Shown: positions 7,871-16,006 of the stretch, in pieces
Numbering within the stretch: the stretch's first letter is position 1
How the letters are laid out: each line of letters begins with the position of its first letter
Source of the DNA: UBA1479 sp040221095
Lineage (GTDB): Bacteria > Pseudomonadota > Alphaproteobacteria > Rhodospirillales > Casp-alpha2
DNA: 64,000 nucleotides
Reading direction: 5' to 3'
NCBI GenBank assembly: GCA_040221095.1
Contig: JAVJVP010000017.1
Coordinates: 124,001-188,000, forward strand
Position numbers and translations under genes: made by a program
The notes under the pieces: generated by a model
What the model saw: only the letters and a program-made list of their open reading frames with translations
What the model was told of the DNA's origin: nothing
Databases searched by the model: none

Positions 7871-9196
7871 CTACCACCCGATCGCCTTGGGCAGCCAGGT
7901 CGCGATTTCCGGGAAGGCGAACAACAGGCCGAGCGCCACCATCTGCAAGGCGATGAACGGAATGACCCCCCGGTAGATGTCGCCGGTGGTGATTTCCGGC
8001 GGCGCCACCCCCTTCAAAAAGAACAGGGCCCAGCCGAAGGGCGGCGTCAGGAACGACGTCTGCAGGTTCATGGCGACCAGGATCGCGAGCCACACCATGT
8101 CGATGCCCGAATTGGCGAACACGGGCAGGAACAGGGGCAGGGCGATGTAGGAAATCTCGATCCATTCCAGGAAGAAGCCCAGCACAAAGATCACCGCCAT
8201 CATGAACAGAAGGTCGGCCATTACGCCGCCCGGGATGAAGTCGAACATGTAGCCGACCAGATGTTCGCCGCCGAGGCCGCGGAACGCCAGGCCGAAGGGC
8301 TGGGCGCAGATCAGGATGAAGAACACCATGGCCGAAGTCAGAAGCGTGCTTTTGCAGACATCGGCGAGGATGTGCAGGTTCAGCCGCCCGCCCATGAGAG
8401 CGAGGATGAGGGAGCCGAAGGCGCCCATGGAGGCGGCCTCCGTCGGGGCCGCGACGCCGCCGACGATGGAGCCCAGCACGGCGAAGATCAGCGATAGGGG
8501 CGGCAGCACGACCTTGGCCAGCTTGATCAGCAGCTCGCGCCGTCCCATGGCGTCCCGTTCGGCCTCGGGAATGGCTGGGGCCATGTCGGGGCGGAAATGG
8601 CCGACCAGCAGAAGGTAGAGCGCCAGAATCCCGGCCAGCATCAGGCCCGGCATCATGGCGGCCGCGAACAGGGTGCCCACGGACAGGCCCAGGATGTCGG
8701 CCAGCAGGATCAGGACCAGGCTGGGCGGGATGATCTGGCCCAGGGTGCCGGAGGCGCAGATGGTGCCACAGGCCAACCCCTTGTCGTAGCCGCGCCGCAC
8801 CAGGGGGCCAAGCGCCAACAGGCCGACGGTGACGACCGTGGCGCCGACGATGCCCGACGACGCTCCCATCAGCACGCCGACGATGACGATGGCGAGACCC
8901 ATGCCGCCGCGCACCCGTCCCATGGCATGGCCGATGACGTCGATCAGGTCCTCGGCCATGCGGGATTTCTCCAGCATCACGCCCATGAAGATGAACAGCG
9001 GCAGGGCCAGCAGGGTGTAGTTGGTGACGACGCCGTGAATGCGCCCCGGCAACAGGCCGAACAGGCTGGTCCCGAAGCCGAGATAGCCGAACAGAAGGCC
9101 AGAGACGGCGAGCGAGATGGCGACGGGAATGCCGATGACCAGAAGCCCGAAGAAGCCACCGATCATGCCGATGGCGAGGAGTTCCATTTCCGTCAT
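7871..9196 (-). CDS. TRAP transporter large permease (mannitol/chloroaromatic-type DctM)
   Basis: The 441-residue large permease of a second TRAP system resembles the subgroup annotated for mannitol or chloroaromatic acid uptake. Examples are GASSGIVGATVVTVGLLALGP, shortened here to its core, GTLGQIIPPSLVLILLAD, GSIVGGVAAPTEAASMGAFG and LTPPFGWALFFLKG. It overlaps the upstream small permease by four bases (ATGA). It is only distantly similar to the first DctM, so the two operons are not a recent duplication. Confidence 0.92.
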   Translation of the reverse strand: MTEMELLAIGMIGGFFGLLVIGIPVAISLAVSGLLFGYLGFGTSLFGLLPGRIHGVVTNYTLLALPLFIFMGVMLEKSRMAEDLIDVIGHAMGRVRGGMGLAIVIVGVLMGASSGIVGATVVTVGLLALGPLVRRGYDKGLACGTICASGTLGQIIPPSLVLILLADILGLSVGTLFAAAMMPGLMLAGILALYLLLVGHFRPDMAPAIPEAERDAMGRRELLIKLAKVVLPPLSLIFAVLGSIVGGVAAPTEAASMGAFGSLILALMGGRLNLHILADVCKSTLLTSAMVFFILICAQPFGLAFRGLGGEHLVGYMFDFIPGGVMADLLFMMAVIFVLGFFLEWIEISYIALPLFLPVFANSGIDMVWLAILVAMNLQTSFLTPPFGWALFFLKGVAPPEITTGDIYRGVIPFIALQMVALGLLFAFPEIATWLPKAIGW

Positions 9197-9735
9197 TGCG
9201 GCGCGGTCCGCTCGGCGCGCGCGGCGGCGAAGGTGGTGAGGGCGCCCAGGGCCTGGCTGATCGCCTGCAGGCCGAGAAGGCCGAAGCCCAAGGGAATGAA
9301 GGCTTTCAGGACCCAGCGGTAGGGCAGGCCGCCGGGATCGGGCGAGCCCTCAAGGATGCCGTAGGACTGTTGCACGTAGGGCAGGGACAGCACGACGATG
9401 GTGACGGAAACCCCGATCACGAGAAAGTCCGTGACCAGGTCGACCACCGCCCGCCACGGGACCGGCAGACGGGCGTAGAGGAAATCCACGCGCACGTGTT
9501 CGCCCTTCTGCATGGCATAGGACATGCCGATCAGGGCGAGGGGCGACACCAGATGCCATTCCAGTTCCTGCAGGGCGACGGAGCTGAGATTGAAGCCGTA
9601 GCGGGTGAGCACGTTGCCCGCGACGACGAAGACCATGAGCAGGCCGCAGGCGGCCGCGAGACGGCCCGCCCATTCCACGGGAATGAGCAGGGCCGCTTCG
9701 AGACGCCGCAGGCCCGAGGGGCTGCGTGGGTTCAT
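9193..9735 (-). CDS. TRAP transporter small permease (DctQ-type)
   Basis: The 180-residue membrane protein has four hydrophobic segments. The signature region reads LQELEWHLVSPLALIGMSYA followed by GEHVRVDFLY, the form seen in mannitol/chloroaromatic-type TRAP systems. It lies between the receptor and the large permease of the second TRAP operon, 20 bp from the receptor gene and overlapping the large permease by four bases. Confidence 0.9.
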   Translation of the reverse strand: MNPRSPSGLRRLEAALLIPVEWAGRLAAACGLLMVFVVAGNVLTRYGFNLSSVALQELEWHLVSPLALIGMSYAMQKGEHVRVDFLYARLPVPWRAVVDLVTDFLVIGVSVTIVVLSLPYVQQSYGILEGSPDPGGLPYRWVLKAFIPLGFGLLGLQAISQALGALTTFAAARAERTAPQ

Positions 9736-9755
9736 GTGCGATTACCTCGCCCGCA

Positions 9756-10847
9756 TTAGGACGAGATCATGCCCTGATAGGGCTTTTCCGAAATCGCCGC
9801 CCAGGACCGGTGCTTGGCGCGGAAGGCCATGAAATGGTCGTGCACCTTCTTGGTCAGCGGATCGGCGGCGGATTTTTCCGCCAGTACCTGTTCGGTCAGC
9901 GTCTTCAGTTCGGCGACGACCGCGTCCGGCAGGGTCTGGGCGATGACGCCGTGGTTGGTCACCAGATCCGTCAGGGCGTCGGCGTTGTTGGCCTCGCTCC
10001 AGGCATGGCTGTCCAGGTTGCAGGCCTGGGCGCAGGATTTGACGATGGCCTGAAGGTCATTGGGCAGGCTGTCCCAGGCCTTCTTGTTCATCAGCAGTTC
10101 CGTCACGTTGGACGGCTCGTGCCAGCCGGTGGTGTAGTAGTACTTGGCGGCCTTGTGCAGGCCCATGCGGCGGTCCTGGAAGGGGCCGACGAATTCGGCG
10201 GCGTCGATCACCCCGCGCTCCAGCGCCGGGAAGATTTCGCCGCCGGGCAGCAGCTTCACGGCGACGCCGAGCTTCTCGTAGACCTTGCCGGCCAGGCCTG
10301 GGATCCGCATTTTCAGGCCGTCGAAATCATTAACGGATTCAATGGGTTTCTTGAACCAGCCGGTCATCTGCACGCCCGTGTTGCCCATGGGCAGGGCAGT
10401 CAGGCCGTAATCGGCATAGACCTCGTTCCACAGTTCCAGGCCGCCCGCGTGGTACATCCAGGCGTTAACCCCCTGGAAGTTCAGGCCGAAGGGCACGGTG
10501 GTGAAATACTGCGCGGCGAAGATCTTGCCGGCCCAGTAATAGGCGTTGCCGGCGTTCATTTCGATGGTCCCGGCGCGCACGGCGTCGAAGCCTTCCTTGG
10601 GGGGGATCAACTCGCCGGCGGCGAAATGCTGGATGTTCAGGCGGCCGTCCGACATTTCCTTTACGCGGGCGCAGAAGTCCGTGGGGCTGCCCGGGCCGAC
10701 CGTATAAAAGGGGGCGCCGGCCGGATACATGTTGGTCATCTTCCAGTTGAAGGTGTCCTTGGCGCGGGCGATGGCCGGGGCGGCCAACAGGCCGCCGGCG
10801 GCGGCCCCGGCGGCGACGGAGGCTTTCAAGAGATCTCGGCGTTTCAT
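9756..10847 (-). CDS. TRAP transporter substrate-binding protein (second system)
   Basis: The 363-residue periplasmic receptor has a Tat-type leader (KRRDLLKASVAAGAAAG...APAIARA). The mature part has family stretches such as DGLKMRIPGLAGKVYEKLG, PGGEIFPALERGVIDAAEFVGP and PSNVTELLMNKKAWDSLP, matching receptors of the alpha-keto acid/mannitol/chloroaromatic TRAP group. The ATG at 10847 precedes the Tat motif directly and has GGGAAAAGTGAG upstream; longer in-frame starts would put extra residues ahead of the signal peptide. It is the first gene of the minus-strand P-Q-M operon. Confidence 0.9.
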   Translation of the reverse strand: MKRRDLLKASVAAGAAAGGLLAAPAIARAKDTFNWKMTNMYPAGAPFYTVGPGSPTDFCARVKEMSDGRLNIQHFAAGELIPPKEGFDAVRAGTIEMNAGNAYYWAGKIFAAQYFTTVPFGLNFQGVNAWMYHAGGLELWNEVYADYGLTALPMGNTGVQMTGWFKKPIESVNDFDGLKMRIPGLAGKVYEKLGVAVKLLPGGEIFPALERGVIDAAEFVGPFQDRRMGLHKAAKYYYTTGWHEPSNVTELLMNKKAWDSLPNDLQAIVKSCAQACNLDSHAWSEANNADALTDLVTNHGVIAQTLPDAVVAELKTLTEQVLAEKSAADPLTKKVHDHFMAFRAKHRSWAAISEKPYQGMISS

Positions 10848-11293
10848 GACGTTCTCACTTTTCCCTGTCTGGGTGGTTTTTGAAGGCACCGGTTAATGGT
10901 GTTGCGTGCCAAACGAATGATCGGGATGAACGCCGGGCGCCGTTGCCGGGCGGGGATGACCCTTTTCTTAAATCCGAATCGGCTCAGGCGAAGGCCCGGG
11001 CCCTATATGAATTCAGCACCACCCGACGATGGGGTCAGGTGGGAGATTCGGTGACGTTGTGTGAATGGGAGCCCGCGCCGTTGCGGGGGGAGGAATGGCC
11101 CTTGCGGGGCCGTGGCCCATTTGGGCCGGAACCATTTGGGCCGGACCGGGGCGCTCCCTTCCTATGGCTGACTGGGCCAAGGGGCGCCGCCGGTCCGGCC
11201 GGCGGAGCAAGGATGGGACCACGCGCGGTGGGAGGTCCGCTTGAACGCCCGTCCTGTAGCTGCTCCGCCGAATTCGTGGCGCTGCGAGCTAAA
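10848..11293 (+). other. Intergenic region without a supported gene
   Basis: These 446 bases carry the leader of the second TRAP operon on the minus strand. Plus-strand reading frames here have no family likeness or good start. The only structure I see is the short direct repeat at 11117-11145. Confidence 0.5.
11117..11145. repeat. Short direct repeat, 14-bp unit
   Basis: The unit CCATTTGGGCCGGA occurs at 11117-11130 and again at 11132-11145, separated by a single A. It could be replication slippage; no function is evident. Confidence 0.6.
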
Positions 11294-11497
11294 TCAGCGG
11301 GCGCCCGCGGTGTTCGGGTGGATCAGACCGTCGAGGCCGTGGCGGATCGAGACGACAAGGCGGGAAATGGCGCGGCCGAGGGCGAAGAAATGGTCGCGGA
11401 CCGCTTCGGCGCGAAGCAGTTCGGCTTCGTGCAGGTGCCGCGTCAGTTCTTCGGGGGAGATTTCTTTGTAGCTCGTCTGTCCAATGATGGTTTTCAT
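11294..11497 (-). CDS. Small hypothetical protein divergent from LysR
   Basis: The 67-residue product is largely helical and basic: HLHEAELLRAEAVRDHFFAL followed by GRAISRLVVSIRHGL. It recalls the small RSP_7527/YjiS-like proteins of alphaproteobacteria, but the assignment is weak. The start at 11497 is well supported by AAGGAG eight bases upstream; the longer in-frame start at 11626 would run through the promoter region. The gene diverges from the LysR regulator at 11678, and a palindrome lies between them, so LysR control is plausible. Confidence 0.65.
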   Translation of the reverse strand: MKTIIGQTSYKEISPEELTRHLHEAELLRAEAVRDHFFALGRAISRLVVSIRHGLDGLIHPNTAGAR

Positions 11498-11555
11498 CTC
11501 AAGCACTCCTTTCGGGTTTGGTGTGCGGTTCGTTACTGAATCTGCGACTGCTGCG

Positions 11556-11576
11556 TTGCAACAATCTATGTTGCGA
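11556..11576. promoter_or_regulatory. Candidate LysR-type operator
   Basis: The imperfect inverted repeat TTGCAACA-N5-TGTTGCGA matches at seven of eight arm positions. It contains the T-N11-A form typical of LysR boxes. It lies between the divergent small gene and the LysR gene, about 100 bp before the LysR start. Confidence 0.42.
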
Positions 11577-11677
11577 TGCAATATATCGGTAAGATGAATC
11601 AGCGATAATCCCCTCGGATTGCACAAGGCTTGTGATTTTCACGCACAAACGGCCAAAATTTAATTGGATATAAGTTA

Positions 11678-12610
11678 ATGGATATCGCGACACAGATGAT
11701 CATGTTCGCCGCCGTGGTGGAAAACGGCGGGTTTTCCGCGGCGGCGCGGGATTTGAACCTGACGCCCTCGGCGGTCAGCCGCCAGATCGGTCAGTTGGAG
11801 GACCGCCTGGGCACGCGGCTGTTGAACCGCTCGACCCGGCGCATCTCCCTGACCGAGGTCGGTCGCGCCTTCTACGCCCGCTGCGCCGAAGTGTCGCAGA
11901 ACGTGCAGGAGGCCGAATCCCTGGTTCTCAACATGGTCGACCATCCTCAGGGAACCCTGAAAGTGGCGGCCACCGTGGCCTTCGCCAAGGCGCAGCTGTT
12001 GCCGCTGCTGCCGGCGTTCCTGGCCGGCAATCCGGATTTGAAGATCTCCCTCGACGCCACGGACCGGGTCATCGACCTGGTCGAGGAGCAGGTCGACGTG
12101 GCCATCCGGTTTTCCGAACAGATCGACGATTCGTCCGTGGTCTCGCGCAAGCTGGCGACCAACCGCCGGGTCTACGTCGCGGCCCCGTCCTATGTCGCGG
12201 TCAACGGCATGCCGCGCACCCCGGACGATGTGGCAAACCATAACTGCCTGCGTATTTCCACGGTGGAAGCCTGGAACACCTGGACCTTCGACGACGGCCA
12301 GGGAGACCAGAGTTCCGGCCCCATGCGCCTGCCGATCAAGGGCAATTTCGAGGCCAACAGCGCCGACGCCATCTATTACGCCGTTCTGGCCGGGGTCGGA
12401 ATCGCCCGTCTTTCCACTTATCTGGTTAACGACGCCCTGGCGCAGGGGCGGCTGGTTCGCGTGCTGCCCGACTATGCCGATGAAACCTCGGACATCCTGG
12501 CGATCTATTCCAACAAGCGGAACCTGTCACCCAACGTTCGGGCCTTCATCGACTATTTCGCCGAAAAGTTCGGTCCCGTGCCGCCTTGGGAAAAGGACCG
12601 GGCGGCCTAG
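11678..12610 (+). CDS. LysR-family transcriptional regulator
   Basis: The 310-residue regulator has an N-terminal winged helix-turn-helix (residues about 5-65, ENGGFSAAARDLNLTPSAVS then RQIGQLEDRLGTRLLNRSTR) and a C-terminal periplasmic-binding-like effector domain. It resembles the large CrgA/YhaJ-like LysR group. The ATG at 11678 follows an AT-rich leader. The divergent small gene is a likely target; the effector is unknown. Confidence 0.93.
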   Translation: MDIATQMIMFAAVVENGGFSAAARDLNLTPSAVSRQIGQLEDRLGTRLLNRSTRRISLTEVGRAFYARCAEVSQNVQEAESLVLNMVDHPQGTLKVAATVAFAKAQLLPLLPAFLAGNPDLKISLDATDRVIDLVEEQVDVAIRFSEQIDDSSVVSRKLATNRRVYVAAPSYVAVNGMPRTPDDVANHNCLRISTVEAWNTWTFDDGQGDQSSGPMRLPIKGNFEANSADAIYYAVLAGVGIARLSTYLVNDALAQGRLVRVLPDYADETSDILAIYSNKRNLSPNVRAFIDYFAEKFGPVPPWEKDRAA

Positions 12611-12657
12611 ACGGCGGCTCCCGTTAGCCGTACATACCAACCTGACATGCCGGACAA

Positions 12658-13032
12658 ATGCCCTTGAAAATCTTCATCATTGATGACGACCAGATCACGC
12701 TCGACATCCTCACTTCCATTCTCGAGGACGCGGGGCACACGGTGATGGGCGACCTTACGGGCGACACGGCACTCTCGGCCATCCGCCAGATGCGCCCCGA
12801 CGTGGTGCTGACGGATCTTCAGATGGCGTCCGTCGACGGCCTCGACATCTGCCGTGAAATCCGCCGCATCAAAAGCCTGGACCGGACCCGGATCATCATC
12901 GTGTCGGCCCATTCGGCGAAAACCTGGAAAGCGCGGGCCGAAGATATGGGCGCCGACGGCTACATGGAAAAGCCCATCGACGCGGACAGGCTGCTTGCGC
13001 TTATTGCCGAGGTTTCGCCGTCCAGGAGCTAG
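12658..13032 (+). CDS. Stand-alone response regulator receiver protein
   Basis: The 124-residue single REC domain has no output domain. The acidic pocket is IIDDD near residue 10, the phosphoacceptor aspartate is in VVLTDLQMASVDG (about residue 53), and the conserved lysine is in MEKPID. Such proteins act by protein-protein contact, as in CheY-like or phosphorelay steps. No kinase is adjacent; an orphan PAS histidine kinase lies 21 kb away. The 47-bp gap to the LysR gene makes co-transcription possible. Confidence 0.9.
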   Translation: MPLKIFIIDDDQITLDILTSILEDAGHTVMGDLTGDTALSAIRQMRPDVVLTDLQMASVDGLDICREIRRIKSLDRTRIIIVSAHSAKTWKARAEDMGADGYMEKPIDADRLLALIAEVSPSRS

Positions 13033-13050
13033 ACACGGAACCGCGCCGCG

Positions 13051-14166
13051 TTAGTTTTGGACGAAGGCCTTGAAGGTGTCCTCGATCGCCTTGCGGCCGA
13101 TGTCGCGGGTGATGAACACGATCTTCGAGCGGTGATCGTCGTCGGGCCATTCCGGCAGGCCCACGGGCGGGTGGAACAGGTGCTGCACCCCGTGCACGGC
13201 GACCGGATTGGGCTCGCCCTCAATATTCAAGATGCCCTTGATGCGCAGCAGGTTCTCGCCTTGGGTCGTGATCAGCATCTCGATCCAGGTGACGAAACCG
13301 TCCCACGGGATCGGCGCGTCCACGGTCATGCAGAAGGACGCAATGCGCGCGTCGTGGCGGTTGGGATCATGGGGATGATGGTGGCCGTGATCATGATCAT
13401 GGTCATGGCCGGCGTGATCGTGCCCGGCGTGGTCTTGCGTGAAGGTCTCCGCGCGCAGCCATCCGGCGACGTCGGCGATCTTGCGCTCGGCCTGGAACAG
13501 GCCGGCGTCGAACAGGTCCTTCGGCCCGAAGTCGCCCGCGGCGTCCAGCACCGGGGCCGACGGGTTGAGGGCCTTAAGGCGTCCCCGGATTGTCGCAAGC
13601 TGTTCGGGCGTCGCCATATCGCCCTTGGTCAGCACGATGCGGTCGGCGACGGCAGCCTGCTTCACGCTTTCCGGCTGGGCGTCCAGGGTCTGCGGTCCGT
13701 TCACGGCATCGACCACGGTGACGATGCCGTCGAGCCGATAGCGTGGCCCCACGGTCGGGTCGGTCATCAGGGTGTGGATGATGGGGGCGGGGTCGGCCAG
13801 GCCCGTGGTCTCGATGACCAGGCGCTTGAACCAGGGGATTTTCTTGTCGAACCGCTGCCAGAACAGCTCGCGCATGGCGTTGACCAGGTCGCCGCGCACG
13901 GTGCAGCACAGGCAGCCGGAATTGAGCAGCACCGTGTCCTCGCGGGTTTCCTTGACCAGCAGATGGTCGATGCCGATGTCGCCGAACTCGTTGATCAAGA
14001 CGGCGGCCTCGCCCATGTCGGGATGGCCGAGCAGCCTGTTCAGCAGGGTCGTCTTGCCGGCGCCGAGAAAGCCGGTCAGCACGGTGACGGGGATGGTCTT
14101 GGCGATCAGCCGGGCGTTGACGTCCTGCGGGGCGTCGGCTGTTCCCGCGTCAGTCCTTTCCGCCAT
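13051..14166 (-). CDS. COG0523 (CobW/ZNG1-like) metallochaperone GTPase
   Basis: The 371-residue GTPase belongs to the G3E COG0523 family, whose members deliver metals to client proteins. The Walker A motif GFLGAGKTT is at residues 32-40, the metal-binding CLCC at 85-88, IETTGLADP at 118-126 and the guanine-specificity TKGD at 180-183. A histidine/aspartate-rich metal-binding linker lies at 246-271. The CobW C-terminal domain follows. The start overlaps the 3' end of hisI by 17 bases. HisI is a zinc-dependent enzyme, so it is a reasonable candidate client; that link is inference. Confidence 0.92.
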   Translation of the reverse strand: MAERTDAGTADAPQDVNARLIAKTIPVTVLTGFLGAGKTTLLNRLLGHPDMGEAAVLINEFGDIGIDHLLVKETREDTVLLNSGCLCCTVRGDLVNAMRELFWQRFDKKIPWFKRLVIETTGLADPAPIIHTLMTDPTVGPRYRLDGIVTVVDAVNGPQTLDAQPESVKQAAVADRIVLTKGDMATPEQLATIRGRLKALNPSAPVLDAAGDFGPKDLFDAGLFQAERKIADVAGWLRAETFTQDHAGHDHAGHDHDHDHGHHHPHDPNRHDARIASFCMTVDAPIPWDGFVTWIEMLITTQGENLLRIKGILNIEGEPNPVAVHGVQHLFHPPVGLPEWPDDDHRSKIVFITRDIGRKAIEDTFKAFVQN

Positions 14167-14554
14167 AAAGGGCCTCCGGCGTGACCTCGGGTTCGGCGAT
14201 CACACGGATGTCGCCGTCCCGCACGGCGTGGAAGAAGCAGTTGTGCCGCCCCGTGTGGCAGGCCACGCCGGTCTGATCGACCAGCAGCAGCACCGTGTCT
14301 TCGTCGCAGTCGAAGCGGAATTCCTTGAGCGCCTGAACCTGGCCCGAGCTTTCACCCTTGCGCCAAAGCCGGCCCTTGGAGCGGGAGAAGTAGCAGACCC
14401 GGCCCGTTTCCAGGGTTTCGCGGATCGCGTCGGCGTTCATCCAGGCGAGCATAAGCATCTCGCCCGTGTCATGCTGCTGCGCCACGGCGGGGATCAGACC
14501 GGCTTCGTTGAATGTCAGGCGGCCGATCACCCGGTCCGCCACGTCGTTGCTCAT
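14150..14554 (-). CDS. hisI: Phosphoribosyl-AMP cyclohydrolase HisI
   Basis: The 134-residue enzyme catalyses the third step of histidine biosynthesis, opening the purine ring of phosphoribosyl-AMP. The metal sites are visible: FDCDEDTVLLLVDQTG carries the acidic cluster and a cysteine, and GVACHTGRHNCFF carries the other zinc ligands. Length is typical for a monofunctional HisI without a HisE domain. The gene lies outside any his operon and overlaps the downstream COG0523 GTPase, which suggests metal-linked expression. I cannot tell whether it is the only hisI in the genome. Confidence 0.93.
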   Translation of the reverse strand: MSNDVADRVIGRLTFNEAGLIPAVAQQHDTGEMLMLAWMNADAIRETLETGRVCYFSRSKGRLWRKGESSGQVQALKEFRFDCDEDTVLLLVDQTGVACHTGRHNCFFHAVRDGDIRVIAEPEVTPEALYGGKD

Positions 14555-14567
14555 GCTTGTGTCCTTG

Positions 14568-15758
14568 TTACTTCGCGGCGTTCAACCGGGCAAAGCCTTC
14601 CTCCAGGTCCTCGATCAGATCCTGGGGGTCTTCCAGCCCTATATGGAGACGCACCATGGGATTGTCATGGGGCCAGGACACGGCCGTGCGCGATCCCTTG
14701 GGATTGATGGGGATGGCCAGGCTTTCGAAACCGCCCCAGCTGGCGCCGATGCCGAACAGGTCGAGCCCGTCGACCATGGCCGAGACCGCCGTCTTGGAAT
14801 ACGCGCCGAGCATCACGCCAAACAGGCCGGACGCTCCCGTATGGTCGCGCTGCCACAAGGCATGGCCGGGGTCGTCGGGCAGGGCGGGGTAGAGCACGCG
14901 TTCGACCTCGGGCCGGGCGGCGAGCCAGGTCGCGACCTCCATCGCGTTCTTCTGGTGGCGTTCCATGCGCACCGACAGGGTGCGGATGCCGCGCAGGGCC
15001 AGATAGCATTCGTCGGGTCCGGCGCGCGAGCCCAGGGTGTTCTGCATGCCCTTGAGGGCCTGAAACTGTTCCTCCGTCGCGACCGTGACCGTGCCCAGCA
15101 TGGCGTCGGAATGGCCGCACAGGTACTTGGTGCCGGCCTCCAGCACGACATCCACGCCCAGCGTGAACGGGTTGCAGAAGAACGCCGACGACCAGGTGTT
15201 GTCGATCACGGTGATGATCTCCCGCGCCCGCGCGACCTTGGTGATGGCCGGCACGTCCTGCACCTCGAAGGTGTGGGAGCCCGGGGATTCCATGTAGATC
15301 ATGCGCGTGTTGGGCTGGATCAGGTCCTCGATCGCGGCGCCGATCAGGGGATCGTAGAAGGTGATCTCGACGCCCGCGCGTTCCAGCAGATTGGCGCCGA
15401 CCCGCTTGCGCGTCGGGCCATAGACGGAATCGGAAATCAGCACGTGGTCGCCGTGCTTGAGGAAGGTAAGGGTCGCCGCCGCGATGGCGCCCAGGCCCGA
15501 CGGGAAGGTCACGGTGCGGTGGGAGCCTTCGTAAAGGGCGGTCACGGCTTCCTCGACCGCGAACTGGGTCGGCGTGCCCGAACGCCCGTACTGCACGCCC
15601 GTGAAGGGGGGGCGGTCGCGGGTTTCGAATTCCTCGATGGTCGGAAACAGCACGGTCGAGGCGTAATAGATCGGCGGATTGGGGATGCCCTGGTTGTCCC
15701 AGGGTTTCATCGCCGTATGGGCAATCACCGTGTCCTTGCGCCGGGATTTCTTCGTCAT
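14568..15758 (-). CDS. metC: Cystathionine beta-lyase (MetC-like PLP enzyme)
   Basis: The 396-residue Cys/Met-metabolism PLP enzyme has TVTFPSGLGAIAAATLTFL, YMESPGSHTFEVQD, the cofactor aspartate in VIDNTWSS and the Schiff-base lysine in EAGTKYLCGHSD. The sequence fits cystathionine beta-lyase, which gives homocysteine, pyruvate and ammonia, better than the gamma-synthase. The start at 15758 gives the usual length and the family opening DTVIAHTAMKPWDNQG; an upstream frame extends 40 residues without likeness. hisI starts 13 bp downstream. Confidence 0.88.
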   Translation of the reverse strand: MTKKSRRKDTVIAHTAMKPWDNQGIPNPPIYYASTVLFPTIEEFETRDRPPFTGVQYGRSGTPTQFAVEEAVTALYEGSHRTVTFPSGLGAIAAATLTFLKHGDHVLISDSVYGPTRKRVGANLLERAGVEITFYDPLIGAAIEDLIQPNTRMIYMESPGSHTFEVQDVPAITKVARAREIITVIDNTWSSAFFCNPFTLGVDVVLEAGTKYLCGHSDAMLGTVTVATEEQFQALKGMQNTLGSRAGPDECYLALRGIRTLSVRMERHQKNAMEVATWLAARPEVERVLYPALPDDPGHALWQRDHTGASGLFGVMLGAYSKTAVSAMVDGLDLFGIGASWGGFESLAIPINPKGSRTAVSWPHDNPMVRLHIGLEDPQDLIEDLEEGFARLNAAK

Positions 15759-16006
15759 TTCAGGGGGAATCCTTGGATGGTTGGGCGTTTCGGCAAGATA
15801 GCGGGAAACCATGTTTTCGCAAGGCGTTACGCATGTGCACCGCACCAACGCGGACGACTCCGCGGGGAAAAACGACAATCATTCTCGCTTGAGAGATTTT
15901 TGTAGGTTATGTTACGCCTGTAAGCCTTCGCGGGTGCGGGATGAACATTCGCCCGTGAAAAACAAAGTAATAAACCGATTTCAGATAGCCAGGGAGCAAT
16001 CTACAA

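Noticed and set aside
4807..10847. The two TRAP operons considered as a duplication.
   Set aside because: The receptors and permeases differ in subclass and show only distant similarity.
10880..11539. A 219-codon plus-strand frame between the TRAP operon and the LysR gene.
   Set aside because: It is rich in Gly, Arg and Pro without domain likeness, and it covers the better supported small minus-strand gene at 11294-11497.
15759..16006. A possible promoter for aapJ (TTGAGA near 15889 with an AT-rich stretch after it).
   Set aside because: No -10 box lies at a suitable distance, so I do not annotate it. The region otherwise shows nothing.
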